Positions 1 to 13,093 of a stretch of DNA of 64,000 nucleotides are shown here, piece by piece; position 1 is the first letter of the stretch; the number at the start of each line of letters is the position of its first letter. Made by a program: the position numbers and the translations under genes. This DNA is from Hemerocallis citrina (lineage: Eukaryota; Streptophyta; Magnoliopsida; Asparagales; Asphodelaceae). The notes under the pieces were generated by a model, which did no database searches, was not told the DNA's origin, and saw only the letters and a list, made by a program, of their open reading frames with translations. The DNA lies in assembly GCA_017893485.1 (NCBI GenBank), contig JACEHZ010000588.1, positions 434,001 to 498,000 of the forward strand, read 5' to 3'.

Positions 1-815
1 ACTAGCAACTTCTTAAACGAATGTCCTTGCAAACGAACGATCCTCCTCCTAGAGGCACGCACTCGAGCCTCCAATCACTCCAAAACCGTGAGCTCCCTCT
101 TTGTGATAGCTGGCCACTCCTTCTTCTTGATTGATGCACAAACCCACACAATCTCTCAACCTTTTACTCACTTACTAACTACTAGATAATTGTATTTTAA
201 ACTATAGATTTGGAGGAAATAATAAGCACAAGAATAACTAGCCATGGGAGGGGGTATTTATACTAAAAATCAAGGAGAATGGATGGCTAAGATTGAAGTA
301 GGAGTTAGGAACAAATGGCTAAGATTTAAGGAGGAGTTACACGAACTACCCATGATCAAATAACCATCACCACCATGACTCCACTCAAAATTTGATTTCC
401 CTCCCAAAAAGATTCAATCCGGCCTAGTATAGGAATGTGCACTTTGCACGTGTACGTGCAATGCACGTGCATGCAATTGCCTCCAAAAATTTGTACATTA
501 TATTTTATATAAAAATAATCTTTAAAATGTATTCTACATTACAAGTTGTATTTAAAAATAAATTAGCTCATGGGCTTTAGTTTTTGGGTCAAAATAATAA
601 TTATAAAAATAATAAGTTGAATTAAATTTTGGGCTTTAAGAAAAAGGCTTTTTTTGTCTAATTGAAAGAAGGCTTTATAGAAAAATAATTAAAAGCACAT
701 ATTTAAAAATCTCTACTCATCATGATGAAAATATTTACCAAAAAAAATATTCCACGTGCACACTACGTGCGAAAATAAATAATTTTTCATTAAATGAAAA
801 AATCAGGGCATTACA
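1..815 (-). mobile_element. Partial long LTR, minus strand, cut by the window start
   Basis: Read on the minus strand, the segment begins at 815 with TGTAATGCCCTGA, the same kind of start as the LTR beginning at 11776 (TGTAATACCCTGA). A TATA-like TATAAATA lies on the minus strand near 255-262, followed by the purine-rich stretch typical of this LTR family. The other end lies outside the window, so neither a TSD nor solo status can be judged. No coding region is seen. Confidence 0.6.
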
Positions 816-1788
816 ATATTTGCTTATAAAAACATGCAATTTGGTCCTTTTTTATGTTCTATGTCCATAACTTCGACATTGACAATAATTTCCATTTTCA
901 CATAATTTACGATCTAGATTTCCACAAAACTACTTTATTTCTTTATTCTTCCATTTATTAACACCCTACAACATTCTAGAACACAAATTTTCATTCTTCT
1001 ACAATAGCGTTACTTTAATTTAGACAATCAATTGTACATGGTGCATTTAATCAACTATTGTCTCATAAGCACAAATTTCATCATAGAGCATAATTCAAAG
1101 CATATAACATGACAACATGATAGTTTCTAGCACTTTAATTCACCATTTATCAACTAGCAATCATTTTATCAATCATTCTCTAAATTACCAATTCATCTTT
1201 AAATAAGAAAACATGAGGCCAATTTCACTTAGTTTTTCGTTAGTAGTTTATCAAATCATTCCTAGCATTGTATCTAGATTTAGAAGCATGAGAAACACTC
1301 ACCTATCGGTGAAACGAAAATGAAAAGCTCCTAGAATCTCCTAGAATGCACGAAAGTAGCCTTCTCCTCCTAGATTGTGTTGCTAGTTGCCTTCTCCTCC
1401 TAGTGCTTGATGGAACCCGAAAGCCCTCCTTGCTCCTTGGTGATAGGCCGACCTCCTCTTGAATGGGACACACACACACAATTGCACACTCTGTCTTTTA
1501 CTCACTAAAACTTCTCAATCTTTTTCTCACCTAGTCTTTTCTTCTTTTAATAATTTTTAGTGTACTAATGAGAAGAACTAGGGGGGATTTATACACTTTT
1601 AGGATGAGAATAGATGGCTAGGATTTAATCAAGGAGTTAGAGATCAAGGATCAAGATGGAATGGGAAGTTGTAGTAACTTCCATGATCTCATAACCACCC
1701 CTCAACTTCAACTCCACTCTCCCTCTCCCTATCCTTCTAGCCACATCTGGCCACAATCTAAAGGGTGTGCAATGCACGTGCCTCCTAG
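814..1788. repeat. Direct repeat copy 1 (about 975 bp), an empty-site copy
   Basis: This stretch is nearly identical to 6541-6697 joined to 10632-11427. The second copy is split by a 3.9-kb LTR, whereas this copy runs straight through the same point near 970. It therefore preserves the pre-insertion site and proves the boundaries and 5-bp TSD of the LTR at 6698-10626. The repeat belongs to the 5' half of a minus-strand LTR (TATA-like sequence on the minus strand near 1585). It is non-coding. Confidence 0.85.
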
Positions 1789-2136
1789 GGTGTCGTTCCT
1801 TATAAATTTGTACTACTTATAAAGCATACAATTTTACAAGGAAATTAAAACTTTACTTTACATCAGAGTTATATTTATATTTACACTTAAACAGCAGAAG
1901 CAATGTTACAACAATTATATGAATGAAATACAACAACACTTGAATAATTCTTTAAGCACCAATTCCTCCTTAGTCTTTTTCATGTACTTTATCCTGCATA
2001 GAAAACTATGGGCACGCCAGTTCATTCAACTGACGAAATATTATACACGGCCATCCTCTCGATACCGAAACAGTATAATAATTCTCACATACTTAACAAT
2101 CACAAACTTGATCACAAACAAATGTAAGGGGACTAG

Positions 2137-4917
2137 TGTAACCCCTGTTTTCATTAATATGTATTTTTTTTAAGTATTTTTCCGTATTTTAAATCCTTGG
2201 TATCTTGTAACTATTATTTCTTAATTGATTATATTATTCAAACTACTTTTATAAAGCCAATATTACTATTATTATTTTATTTTATCTGAGCCCAATTGTT
2301 TAATTATTTATCATAAACCCAAATATAAAGCCCAATTGTTTTAAGCCAAATCCAAATCCAGTACTCATGTATATTTCTATAGGCTCAAACCTATGTGATT
2401 GTATACAAATCCCCTCACATCCCCCACTCTTTACATTCCGTAACCCCATAACCCCCACTCTCATAATAACTACCATTATTATATTCATTATATTATATAC
2501 TTAGTATTTTATATAAAACCCACCCCCTCTATGTTATCTCTCTCCCTCTCCCATCTCTTCTTGCTCCCGCTCCTCTCCCACGATTCGAAAGCCAACAGAA
2601 ACAACCCGTCTTCCTCCTTCTTCCTCGTCATCCCTCCAGTCTCCTCCAACCGCAACCACTCCTCGCCGCCGCCTCTGCTTCTCACCGCCAGCCTCGCCAC
2701 CACTACTCGAGCACCGATAGTCTCGAGCTCTGCCTCAACGACGAGCTCCGCCATCATCAAAGTCGACCACCGCGGAAGCCACCGCCTCGTCTTCGACCAC
2801 CGCCAGTCATTCCCGCCTCCTCATCGCCAGTCATAACACCATCACCTCGAGCTCCCCCTGCCATTGCTCCGTTCCTCATCACCTCGTGCCTCCGTCCTCC
2901 CGCTCATCTTCGGCATGCCCAGTCGCCGCTCCTGCCGACTCCATTGCTGGTGCCCCCTTACGACCCCTGTCGCAATGCCGCGCGACTGCAGCACCCTGCG
3001 CACCTCCTGCAGTGCTACCCTCTCTCTTCGATGCAGTGCCAGCCCCGAGACCCTCCCTGTGCCGTTCTCTCCCAATGCCGCAGCATCACGACCGCAGCAT
3101 CGCGCCGCCCACTCCAGTCGCCGTTCCCTCTCCCGCCGCCTCTCTCTCGCTCTCTGTCAACATTGAAAAAGGAGGAGAACATAGATTGGTTGTGTTGGCT
3201 GTTTGGTATTTTGGGAGAGGGGATTAGGAAATGGTTGTTTGCTGTTCCATTTTGGGTTAGGAAGATCTCCTTTTTGGTGTTTGCCATTGTGTTGAAGTGG
3301 GAGATCTGAATTGGTTGTTGTTTTGGTGGTTGCTGTTTTGACTAGGAAATCGGGTTGCTGTGTGGCATTTTGTGAAGTAGGGGATCGAGACTGGTGTTTT
3401 GGTGTTTAGTTGATAAGGGATCCCGATCTGGTTAATTTGTGTTGGTGTTTGGTGTTTGTGAGGAGGACCCGATCCAGTGTGTGGAGAAGTGGAGTTGGTG
3501 TGTTTGCTATTTAGAGAAGGGGCTGTTTTGCTTTTGTTGTGTTGCTGTCTCTTGGTGCACTAGTCTCCGTGCATGTATCTTGCACATGCCTCGCTGCTTG
3601 GGATTCTGATCCCGTTATTCTGGTATTCAGTATCAGCATCGTCGGTTATCAGGCAAGTATCCTCTTGTACAACTCGTTTGTTCTCGTACAAGCTTTCTTT
3701 GAAAAATACCCCAAGTATATTCTTTGACTCTAATTCGTATTCTTCACTCGAATTGAATCTGTTTCTATACATAAACTGTTGATCTCGTATTCGTACATGA
3801 TCGCGAATACCTTGTTGCCACATGCATCACATGAACACGATTGATACACACATATGTACTCTTAGGTTTATACATGATTATGTGCATGAATATTTTACCC
3901 GTGATGATAGTTTAAATATGATATATCGTTATTGTTGATTAAAATTAATAAAAATAACAAGCCGGGGTATAAGGAGAAAGATTTAGTAGTGGGCAATATA
4001 GAAGAGCATAATCAGACGGGAGCTCGTGGTTTCCCGATGCAAGTTGCAAGTTTACAAGTTGCAAGTTTGCAAATTACATGTTTATATGTTTCACGCTATA
4101 AGTTTACACCATGTTTGACTCGATATATTTCACGTTACAAGTTTGCACGTATCTCGATACAAGATACAATTGATATGTTTTTTCCGAGTACGTGACCTAT
4201 AGAATCCACCACTAGGCTTAAACGTAACTGATTGTATGTAGCAACCAAGTAGTAAAAATATGGATGCATGAAGTGCTACCTAGATAGAATTAATAAAAAA
4301 ACATAAGATTAACATGTACACTTGCATGATCCAATTACATGTTACATGTTCATGTTGACTTATTTACTTGATTACTTATTTACATGCCACTTGTTTCATG
4401 ATGTCTTGTTCATGATCCTGTTTACATGTTGGATTTCTCCTATTATATGATTCTTGACTCCATGATCTCTTTCATGCTTCTTGTTTTATTTTTGTACTTG
4501 TCCCGTTAGCTTGTACCACTTGCAGCCCGTGACTTGCATTAACGGGTATCTTCTTGTTTCTTCTTTTTGTAATAATGTACTTGCAGGCCCGAATGGAAAA
4601 TTACCCGAAGGCATCGCTGATCAAGTGTTTTAGTCTTGCTTATTTTTATGTTGCTTTAGTTCATATTTTATTTCATGCTACTCTCTATTGTAATCCGGGC
4701 ATGTTTGACCCGTAACTATTTTGTATTTTCCAGCTGTTGGTTATGTCATGGACTATATCATGTACTTTTGTTATCCTATTGTGATTTTACATGCCTGCGT
4801 GGTTTTGTTGTTATCTTGTTGTTGAGTTACCTGTACAGCTTATGAATGGTTTATTCGCATCATTCACTGGGCCTCAGTCATGGACCCATATTCCAGTATT
4901 TTAAGCGGGGTGTGACA
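2137..4917 (+). mobile_element. Solo LTR, 2781 bp, TSD ACTAG
   Basis: The segment starts TGTAACCCCTG and ends GGGGTGTGACA, with the short inverted ends of a plant LTR. It is flanked by ACTAG at 2132-2136 and ACTAG at 4918-4922. There is no primer binding site or internal domain, so it is a solo LTR left by recombination. A TATA-like TATATAAAA lies at 2510-2518, followed by a CT-rich, GC-rich block. Blocks near 3960-4300 (for example GTGCTACCTAGATAG) recur near 61850-62410, which places it in the same family as the 5' LTR at 58831-63148. Confidence 0.88.
2510..2518 (+). promoter_or_regulatory. TATA-like box of the solo LTR
   Basis: TATATAAAA lies about 370 bp inside the LTR, immediately before a pyrimidine-rich transcribed-looking stretch, the normal place for the U3/R boundary. 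Activity is inferred only from the motif. Confidence 0.45.
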
Positions 4918-6130
4918 ACTAGCCTATTGATGTCGTTGTGAATGTGCACTTAGTCCTTAATGCAATTATTTATTTTACATGACACTAATGCGCACTTGTT
5001 CAGAATCTATGCAGCCCATACAACATAGGCTCGAGGGCAATTCCTTAACCGTTCTTCATCTTGTAGGGTTCAATCCCTCGCCATGACTTAATCTACTACT
5101 GTAACTACGACAAGTATCCTAGATGTTCTATGAATTACGAGCTCACATCTAGACGCCCTAGAGAGAATCCCAACGCACTGACACATGACTCATCATGCAG
5201 GTATGCTGTGGTAATTCACCTCCTACCATAGACATGACACCACCCGCATCACCAAACACCCCATAAGCGTCGCCACCGGGACGGTACTCTGGAGCAGTAT
5301 CCACGTCCTACTCATGACGCATCATGGGACATCCTGTGAATACTCTCACGCCGCCAATTCAATGGCCCTCATACTCATATTTTTCTCTTACTTTCATCAC
5401 ATCTTCACTATGTATCTAGTCCTTAATTTAATTGAATCATGAACAAAATCAATCCCTTAGGGTTAGCCCTCCCACTATACTGGTCTTATTCATTCATTTC
5501 ACATGACCCAAATCTTGGTCTTTTCTTTTCAAATATCATCTCAACATTTCGTTCATTGCCGGTATAAGGCTTAGCTATACCCTAGTTCTTGATTTCAACT
5601 CATAATCAAAAAATCGAGTTTTTCATACTCATAAGTTCTCTTTCACAATTAACATGATATCCATTCTTTTCTATGAATCAAATCTCACACAAAAAGTTCA
5701 ATTGCATTTCATGCATTTCATATTCAAAATTAATCTCAACAAATTCATTTGATTCTCATACTATTGTTCATTTACTTTATTTAATTCAAAAGGCCACAAG
5801 GTCGTATTTCCATTTATAAGCAATACTCAATTTAACAAATAAGAGTCCATAGATAGCACACTTAAATTTTCTTCCATTCAAAAATTCTCCTTGACCACTC
5901 AGTATAATTTCTCATAAAGATAATCGCTTTTCATATTTATACAAGAGTCGATTTCATACAATTCTACTTAATTTTCACTTCTAAATCACTTTTATTTTAG
6001 TCAAACAATGCACAATTATTTTTCATAAGATCCACATATTTTTAGAATAATTATGGTATTTTTTTCGAATTTTTTTTAAAGGCCAAAAAAACAATTTTTA
6101 AAACTCAAAAATCAAAATTTTTTAAAACTG

Positions 6131-6370
6131 CCGGAACCAGGTTTCGAACCTGCGACCTGAGACTAGCCAACTGCCACCGAAAGCTAAATGGGCTAAGGCG
6201 CAACCATAGTATGTGAAAGGTTTTTAATAGGTAAGTGTTTTGGTTTCGGGATTTTGGGTTTTTGCTCAAAAACTGTAAACAAAAGGCAGGATCTACGTTT
6301 CGAACCCGAGACCACTAGGGTCAGCCGCACGCTACAGTAGCACCCAAAGCACCCATAACCACTTGGTCTA
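6131..6370 (-). other. Two tRNA-like modules inside the minus-strand LTR
   Basis: On the minus strand, about 6195-6131 ends in a B-box-like GGTTCGAAACC, and about 6370-6295 carries TTAGACCAAGTGGTTATGG followed by GGGTTCGAAAC. Both look like tRNA-derived pol III promoter pieces with degenerate A boxes. The related plus-strand LTR has a similar module at 8555-8608. They could be SINE remnants or part of the LTR itself. Confidence 0.35.
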
Positions 6371-7751
6371 AGGGACTAGATTGTTTCAAAGAGGGTTGGA
6401 TTGGTTTTGATCCAATTTTCTGTTCATTTCTAATTTTCATAATTCCCAAAACGTTTTTATTTCTTTTTCTTCTCTTTTTGAAACGAAACTTTCCAGATTA
6501 TAAAATATATAAAATCACAGTAAACCAGTATTTTTATCATCAATATTTGCTTATAAAAACATGCAATTTGGTCCTATTTTATGTTCTATGTCCATAACTT
6601 CGACATTGAGAATAATTTCCATTTTCACATAATTTAAGATCTAGATTTCCACAAAACTACTTTATTTCTTTATTCTTCGATTTATTAACACCCTACATGT
6701 AACACCCCGCAAAATTGAAATTACAATTTTGCCCCTGGGTGTTACGCACGTATATTTTGTAATGTGTTTCACTACATATTTTGGATTCATACTATTTATA
6801 CATTTTCCGTATTGATTTCAGTCAACTAAAATATAATATTTCAATCCCTGGGATTTACGTGCTTTTTACGTATTTTGATGCACGTGTTTCCACCACTACG
6901 TATAATATTTTCTATAGGTTTAAATTATTTATTTTTATGTATTTAAATCTATTTTTATAAAACTGAAATTTATTTTCCCCTTGTTTTGATTAAAATGCCT
7001 TTTTCGATTTTCTGCACGTATAATGCACATGCTTTCTACGTGCTGAGATTTCATCATGAAATACATAAAATTAGTAAATATATTTTTCTTATATTATTTT
7101 CGATTATATTTAATAATTTTTCATCGATAAAGTCAATTTTAGCATTTTAATATTTTACGTGCAATGCACGTGTTTTAAGCGTACATATTAGAGTATGTTT
7201 ATTTTCAAAATAAATTTCCGAGTGTGTCTAATACCCAATTTTTTTTATACTATATGGTGTAATAGTATATATTGAAAATGGTATATGTAGTAGTGTTTGG
7301 AAATGGATGGAATAATGTGTAGGTTTTAAAATGGGCCCATCGGTTTGGGTATGTTGAGTTGAAGAGTGGACTGTTTGAAATCAAGTGGATGGTAAATGGG
7401 CATGGAATGGTGAGAATCAAGTGGGCTGGATATTATGGCTTAGAAGCATAATGGTATATAAAAGAATTAGGAGATGGGCTTGGCATATATGGTATAAATA
7501 GTGTGAAATTGTGATTGGAATGGAGGCCCACAACACACAAATGTGCTGGAGTTATGGCCGGTTGGGGCATGGGAGGAAATGAATGTGAGAAGAGAAGTGG
7601 GGAGGTGAAGAGTTGGGATTTTGAGTGGTGGGGAGATGAAAAGTGAGGAGTTGGGGGAGTTATGAAATGTGAAAAGGAGAGAATTAAAAAGAGAATTAAA
7701 ATGAGAAGTTATTAGGTAGGAGATTTTGCAATATAGTCCCTAGCATTGTCC

Positions 7752-7759
7752 TATAAATA
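7752..7759 (+). promoter_or_regulatory. TATA box of the solo LTR
   Basis: TATAAATA is followed about 40 bp later by an A/G-rich stretch (7790-7865), a layout seen in this LTR family in both orientations. Promoter function is inferred. Confidence 0.5.
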
Positions 7760-8554
7760 GCAACTCATTTCTCTTTCTTTTTCACACCAAAAATAAAATA
7801 AATAAGAGAAAGAGAAGAAAGAAAAGAGAAGCAAGAGAGAAAGAAAGAGAGTAAGAAAAGAAGTGTTCTCTTGCTTGGAGCTTTTGCTAGGAGGAGAAGA
7901 GGACTAGGAGGTGCTTGTGAAGCTAGGAGCAAGAAGGAACCATTCTCTTGTAGTTTTCAAGCTTCAATCAAGGTGGGTGTTCTCCTACTTTCTAATTTTT
8001 TTTAGAATGTACATGTTAATAGAAACGAATGAGTAGTATAGAAATTTGATTTGGTAAAGTAGTACAAATTTATGTAATGAAATATTGCTTTATTGAGTAA
8101 ACAAATCCAACTTATGCTAGTTAGTAATGAGAAAAGAAATGTTGATTTGTTTCGTCATAATTTAGTATGCATGAATGAAGATATAGTTAATTGCATGAAA
8201 ATATTGGGAATATTTCTTTCGATAAGCACATGTATTTTTTTTTAAAAAGTTAGTTGGGTACCAATGAATTCATTTTATTGGTTATAAAAGATACAATATG
8301 TTTCTTTGATTGAGATGAATAGATGCAACTTTTGGGTTATTAATAAGTAGAAACTATGAAAGTTGGATTAATCGTCTAAACTATGGATTAGAAACATATG
8401 AGTTACTGTTTGATGGTAATTCCATTTTTTATATGACTTTACTTCAGTCAAATAAAAGATTTGAGCAAATTAGAATAATCGAGTTTTGTGAAATATTGGG
8501 ATAACGGGAGTATGAACAAAAGTCTCTAGAGAGAATGTATACCGTTGATTGCAC

Positions 8555-8608
8555 ATGGCCTAGTGGTCTGTTGTGCGCTAGTCTCCTTGTTAACCCAAGT
8601 TCAAAACC
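8555..8608 (+). other. tRNA-like A-box/B-box module within the LTR
   Basis: TGGCCTAGTGGT at 8555-8566 fits the pol III A-box consensus except for one base. AGTTCAAAACC at 8598-8608 resembles a B box, at tRNA-like spacing. No full cloverleaf is evident, so it is not called as a tRNA gene. Confidence 0.35.
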
Positions 8609-11600
8609 TGGTAGTCTCAAACATTTTTTTTCTGTTTTGTTTTAACCATTCCAGACCCGAGATCTGTTTAAGGAGTTTTCGATCTAAGTTTTTGACACCT
8701 GCCCAACTTGGGCTATTGGCTTTCGGTCTGTAGTTGGGGCCTTGCTTCTGTTGTCTCACGGGAACGAAACCCCACCACCTTTTTTTTAATTTAATTTTTG
8801 GGGGTCCGTTGAAACTAGACCTGCAATTTGATAGTGAGTAGGTCAATTTGGTAAATAGTTTCGAAAGTGGGTCAGTTTGGTAAAAACTTTCAAAAGTGTT
8901 TCATTTTGGGAAAATTTTAGTATTCATAAAACATAAATGAAGAATTTATTTTTAAAGATTGTTCTTGTGTATTTGATAAGTTTTAACGAGGATTTGAGAT
9001 AGAAAGAAAGATGAATGACTACAAAATTATTAGTAAAGAGCAGGACTTTTAAATTTTGAAGGAAAGTAAAATAATGATTTAGGATGAAATGAAATCTCTT
9101 TATTTCTAGAAATGCGATATGGTTGAGTTATGTGACTGTTGAGATCATGAAAGATTTTGTTGTGAATAAGTAAATCATGTTTAGTGCTAAAGATGAGACA
9201 TTGATTAGTGCTAAAATGAGACTTTGATTAAGTTGTGGAATAAGAATAATTAAGTTCTTTGGTAGAGAATATACTATTATTTGATTACAGAAATATTTGA
9301 TAGAATTGAGATATATTGCTAATGAGACTTAGATGAAATTATGTTCTTAAAGATGATTATTACTTTTGAAGGATTGTGATTTAAGAACTCATGAGTAGTA
9401 TTAAAATGAGACTTCATGAATACAAATTAAGATGAGACATTGAATCACATTTGTGAATAATTTGAAAGATGAAAATATCTAGGTTTAAGACATGATTATT
9501 AAAGGGTATGTGTACCCATGTTTCTTGCACATGAAAGGTTTATGATTTAGAATTAGTAAGACCTCGGTTACCGGTAATTTTGAAAGAAAGGTTTTTGAGA
9601 CTTGATTTTGAGATAATGCCGTCGGGCAATCTCGTATTTTGTGAATAAATCCGGTATGAGGTAAAACTAATTCTAGGGTGATAACATATTCATGTCTTGA
9701 ACTAAAAATAATTAGGCACTTAGGTGAAGATGTAATAGACTTGTGCAAACGTAAATGGGTGCTTCTATATAGTCGGCGGTGGATCTCCGTGGCTATAGAC
9801 CCAGTGGGTGGACTGTGGTTGCTCCGTAGGAGATGGACTGTATTTTATCCGGGACTTAGGGTAGTTGGCGGATGTTTACCATACTCCAAAGAATATGCAT
9901 ATACCGGGGCTAGAGGGACATTTACGGGATTATTCTCACGATATAATAGCCAGGGAGGCTGGGATCTGTTATTATAGCTAGGGAGGCTAGCCAGGGAGGC
10001 TGAGATCCGTATCTGTGAAATAATTCTAAAACTTGTTTTATTACTGGGTAGTCTCATGGCGAGGGATCGAACCCTTCAATATGGAGTACGTAGGCACTTG
10101 CCCTCAGACCTATGTAGCATGGGATGCATAGAATCTGAACAAGTGTGCATTAGTGTCATCCTAGTGTAGAATTGTGTGCATTAGGCATTAAGGCATGACA
10201 TACACTTATATTTAGAATAATCACCCTTGACACTTTACTTGTTCATTCAATCTTTTGTGATTTGTTAAAGTATGAGATCGTTATACTATTCCCGGCATAG
10301 AGAGGATAGCCGTGTATAACATTTCATCAGTTGTAAGTAACTGACGTGCCCACAGATTAACATGCAGGTAAAGGACTAATCAAGGAGTTATAAAGTGGAT
10401 ATGCTGTTGCTATTTGAAAGTTAAAGATGTTACAAATGATACAAGTTATATTTTTGTTTTCAGTTGTTGTAATATTTTATTTTTCCGCTGTGTAAAAACC
10501 AAGTTGTAATCAAACTCTGATGTATGATGAATGAAAAGTTTCAAATTCCTTGTAAAATTGTACGAAGTGAAGTAAAGATCCTGTGAAATCTCGAATTTAT
10601 CCTTATTTAAAATTCGGGGTGTTACACTACAACATTCTAGAACACAAATTTTCATTCTTCTACAATAGTGTTACTTTAATTTAGACAATCAATTGTACAT
10701 GGTGCATTTAATCAACTATTGTTTCATAAGCACAAATTTTATCATAGAGCATAATTCAAAGCATATAACATGACAACATGATAGTTTCTAGCTTTAATGC
10801 ACCATTTATCAACTAGCAATCATTTTATCAATCATTCTCTAAATTATCAATTCATCTTTGAATAAGCAAACACGAGGCCAATTTTACTTAGTTTTCCTTA
10901 GTAATTTATCAAATTATTCCTAGCATGGTATCTAGATTTAGAAGCATGAAAAACACTCACCTATCGGTGAAACGAAAATAAAAAGCTCCTAGAATCTCCT
11001 AGAATGCACGAAAGTAGCCTTCTCCTCCTAGTGCTTGATGGAACCGGAAAGCCCTCCTTGCTCCTTGGCGATAGGCCGACCTCCTCTTGAATGGGACACG
11101 CACACACAATTGCACACTCTATCTTTTACTCACTAAAACTTCTCAATCTTTTTCTCACCTAGTCTTTTCTTCTTTCAATAATTTCTAGTGTACTAATGAG
11201 AAGAACTAGGGGGTATTTATACACTTTTAGGATGAGAATAGATGGCTAGGATTTAATCAAGGAGTTAGAGATCAAGGATCAAGATGGAATGGGAAGTTGT
11301 AATAACTTCCATGATCTCATAACCACCCCTCAACTTCAACTCCACTCTCCCTCTCCTCTCTAGCCATATCCGGCCACAATCTAAAGGGTGTGCAATGCAC
11401 ACACTAGTGCATGCATGTGCCTCCTAGTATCCTCCACTAATAAGTTGTATAATACTAATTAATTTATTGTCTACTAGAAGTGTCTACACTACAAATAATG
11501 ACAATTAAAAGGGTAATTAATTTGTGGGCTTCAAATTAGTGGGCTTTTAGACTCATGGGTTATTAATAAAATATTTAATTAATTAAGGTGGGCTTAAATT

Positions 11601-11776
11601 AGAAAAACAAGCTTAGACTTTTAAAATAGGCTTTTTAGAAAATAAAGAGAAAGAAAGAAAAATAATTGTTTGTTCAGGTTATAAGAAAGATAATTTTATA
11701 AGAAAAATATGTACAGAATTTGTACATGCACAACACGTAAAATCAACAATTTCTTTAATAGAAATTCAGGGTATTA

Positions 11777-12275
11777 CAGATGGGGTTCAGGCGAAGGTGA
11801 TGGGGAGACGAGGCGGCGACGAATGGGAGGCGAAGAAGCGTCGGGAATTGGGTTTCTGAGCAGAGTGTGGGGAAGGGAAAGATGAACAGTGGGTGTGGGG
11901 TTGGTGGCTACAGTGTATTAGTTAAAACAGTATAGGTTTCGGGTTAGGGTTAATTAGGTTAGGTTTTATATAGTAGGGTTTTGGGTTTTGGGTTATTGGA
12001 TAGCGGGTTTGAGTATGATCCAAAAGGAGATTGAGTCAAAATTCATTATAATTAGGGAAAAAGAATTAGATGAGGTGAAACAGTCAACTCTCCATGAAGA
12101 ACAGCAAATCAGAGCTGATAAGAACGATGCAAATTGAAATAAATATTGGCACAAAATTGAGTCAAAATAAAAGAAATGATTTTTATTAGAAATAGAACAA
12201 AAATACAGATCTTGGACTGATAAAAGAGTACAGAAAAATGAAATACAGCAGAAAATACAAATACAAGAAACATAA
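11777..12275. other. Intergenic stretch without a recognisable gene
   Basis: 11777-11900 is G-rich (repeated ggcgacg/ggaggcg) and the remainder is AT-rich. No coding similarity, RNA gene or transposon end is seen apart from the LTR boundary at 11776. Confidence 0.5.
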
Positions 12276-12322
12276 CAATAATAATAATACAAGAAACATA
12301 AACATAATAAACATAATAAACC

Positions 12323-12383
<61 letters not shown>

Positions 12384-12424
12384 CATAATAATAATAATAA
12401 TAAACATAATAATAATAATAAACC

Positions 12425-12476
<52 letters not shown>

Positions 12477-12489
12477 CATAATAATAATA

Positions 12490-12540
<51 letters not shown>

Positions 12541-12603
12541 CTATTATTATTATTATGTTTATTATTATTATTATTATGTTTATTATTATTATTATTATTA
12601 TTA
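12276..12603. repeat. (AAT)n microsatellite turning into (ATT)n
   Basis: A trinucleotide array of AAT with occasional AAC interruptions (AAACAT) runs to about 12520 and then switches to its reverse complement, ATT, to 12603. The whole is a large imperfect palindrome. Long reading frames here (poly-Ile, poly-Asn, poly-Leu) are artefacts of the repeat. Confidence 0.95.
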
Positions 12604-12614
12604 TATAAAATAGG

Positions 12615-12826
12615 AATTGGGGTTTTAACAAATTCATTAAAATAATCTAAATAGTAATAATACATTTGATTTGAGCTCAAATATAAATAATCGATCAATT
12701 AGGATTATAAAACAAAGTTGAATTGGGGTTTTAACAAATTTATTAAAATAATCTAAATAGTAATAATACATTTGATTTGAGCTCAAATATAAATAATCGA
12801 TCAATTAGGATTATAAAACAAAGTTA
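12615..12826. repeat. Tandem duplication, two 106-bp units
   Basis: 12615-12720 and 12721-12826 are almost identical (one C/T difference near the start and a last-base change). Non-coding. Confidence 0.92.
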
Positions 12827-12863
12827 AAACACACCAAAAATAAATATAATTGTCAATTAGAAA

Positions 12864-13093
12864 ATACTTTAATATAAAATCCAAATCAAATTTAACACAA
12901 TGAATTTGTAAAAAAATTGAAATACATAAATACACAGGAAATATGTATTTGCGGGAACGGGGGTTACAATACATACATACATATATATGATACTTTAATA
13001 TAAAATCCAAATCAAATTTAACACAATGAATTTGTAAAAAAATTGAAATACATAAATACACAGGAAATATGTATTTGCGGGAACGGGGGTTAC

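Larger units (their letters stand above)
6698..10626 (+). mobile_element. Solo LTR, 3929 bp, TSD CTACA
   Basis: The element starts TGTAACACCCC and ends GGGGTGTTACA, an 11-bp perfect terminal inverted repeat. CTACA flanks it at 6693-6697 and 10627-10631, and the uninterrupted site exists at about 970. No primer binding site, polypurine tract or internal coding region is present, so it is a solo LTR of unusually large size. A TATA-like TATAAATA lies at 7752-7759, followed by an AG-rich leader-like stretch. Its 3' third shares blocks with the LTR at 30156-33080. Confidence 0.92.
6541..11427. repeat. Direct repeat copy 2, split by the LTR at 6698-10626
   Basis: 6541-6697 plus 10632-11427 is the second copy of 814-1788, with only scattered substitutions and one missing stretch of about 17 bp near 11028. 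The interruption at 6698 has LTR ends and a 5-bp TSD. Confidence 0.85.
1789..11776 (-). mobile_element. Degenerate minus-strand long LTR that hosts two later LTR insertions
   Basis: Without the two nested LTRs, the segments 11776-10632, 6697-4923 and 2136-about 1789 read on the minus strand as one LTR of about 3.3 kb starting TGTAATACCCTGA. Its 3' part (5100-4923 then 2136-1800, minus) matches the 3' part of the plus-strand LTR at 6698-10626 in order. Shared blocks are the 'gcgagggat-gaaccc' block, a 'gcatagattctgaacaagt' block, and the terminal 'cgtgtataatatttc' and 'ttccttgtaaaattgta' blocks. The two LTRs are thus related and in opposite orientation. The join with the repeat at 1788 is not a normal LTR end and suggests a rearrangement. 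No gene is present. Confidence 0.6.

Noticed and set aside
2531..3309. Overlapping Ser/Pro/Arg-rich frames of 80-120 codons
   Set aside because: They lie in the CT/GC-rich part of the solo LTR at 2137-4917, in several frames at once, with no domain.
11993..12698. Long open frames of poly-Ile/Leu/Asn on both strands
   Set aside because: They translate the AAT/ATT microsatellite and have no protein character outside it.
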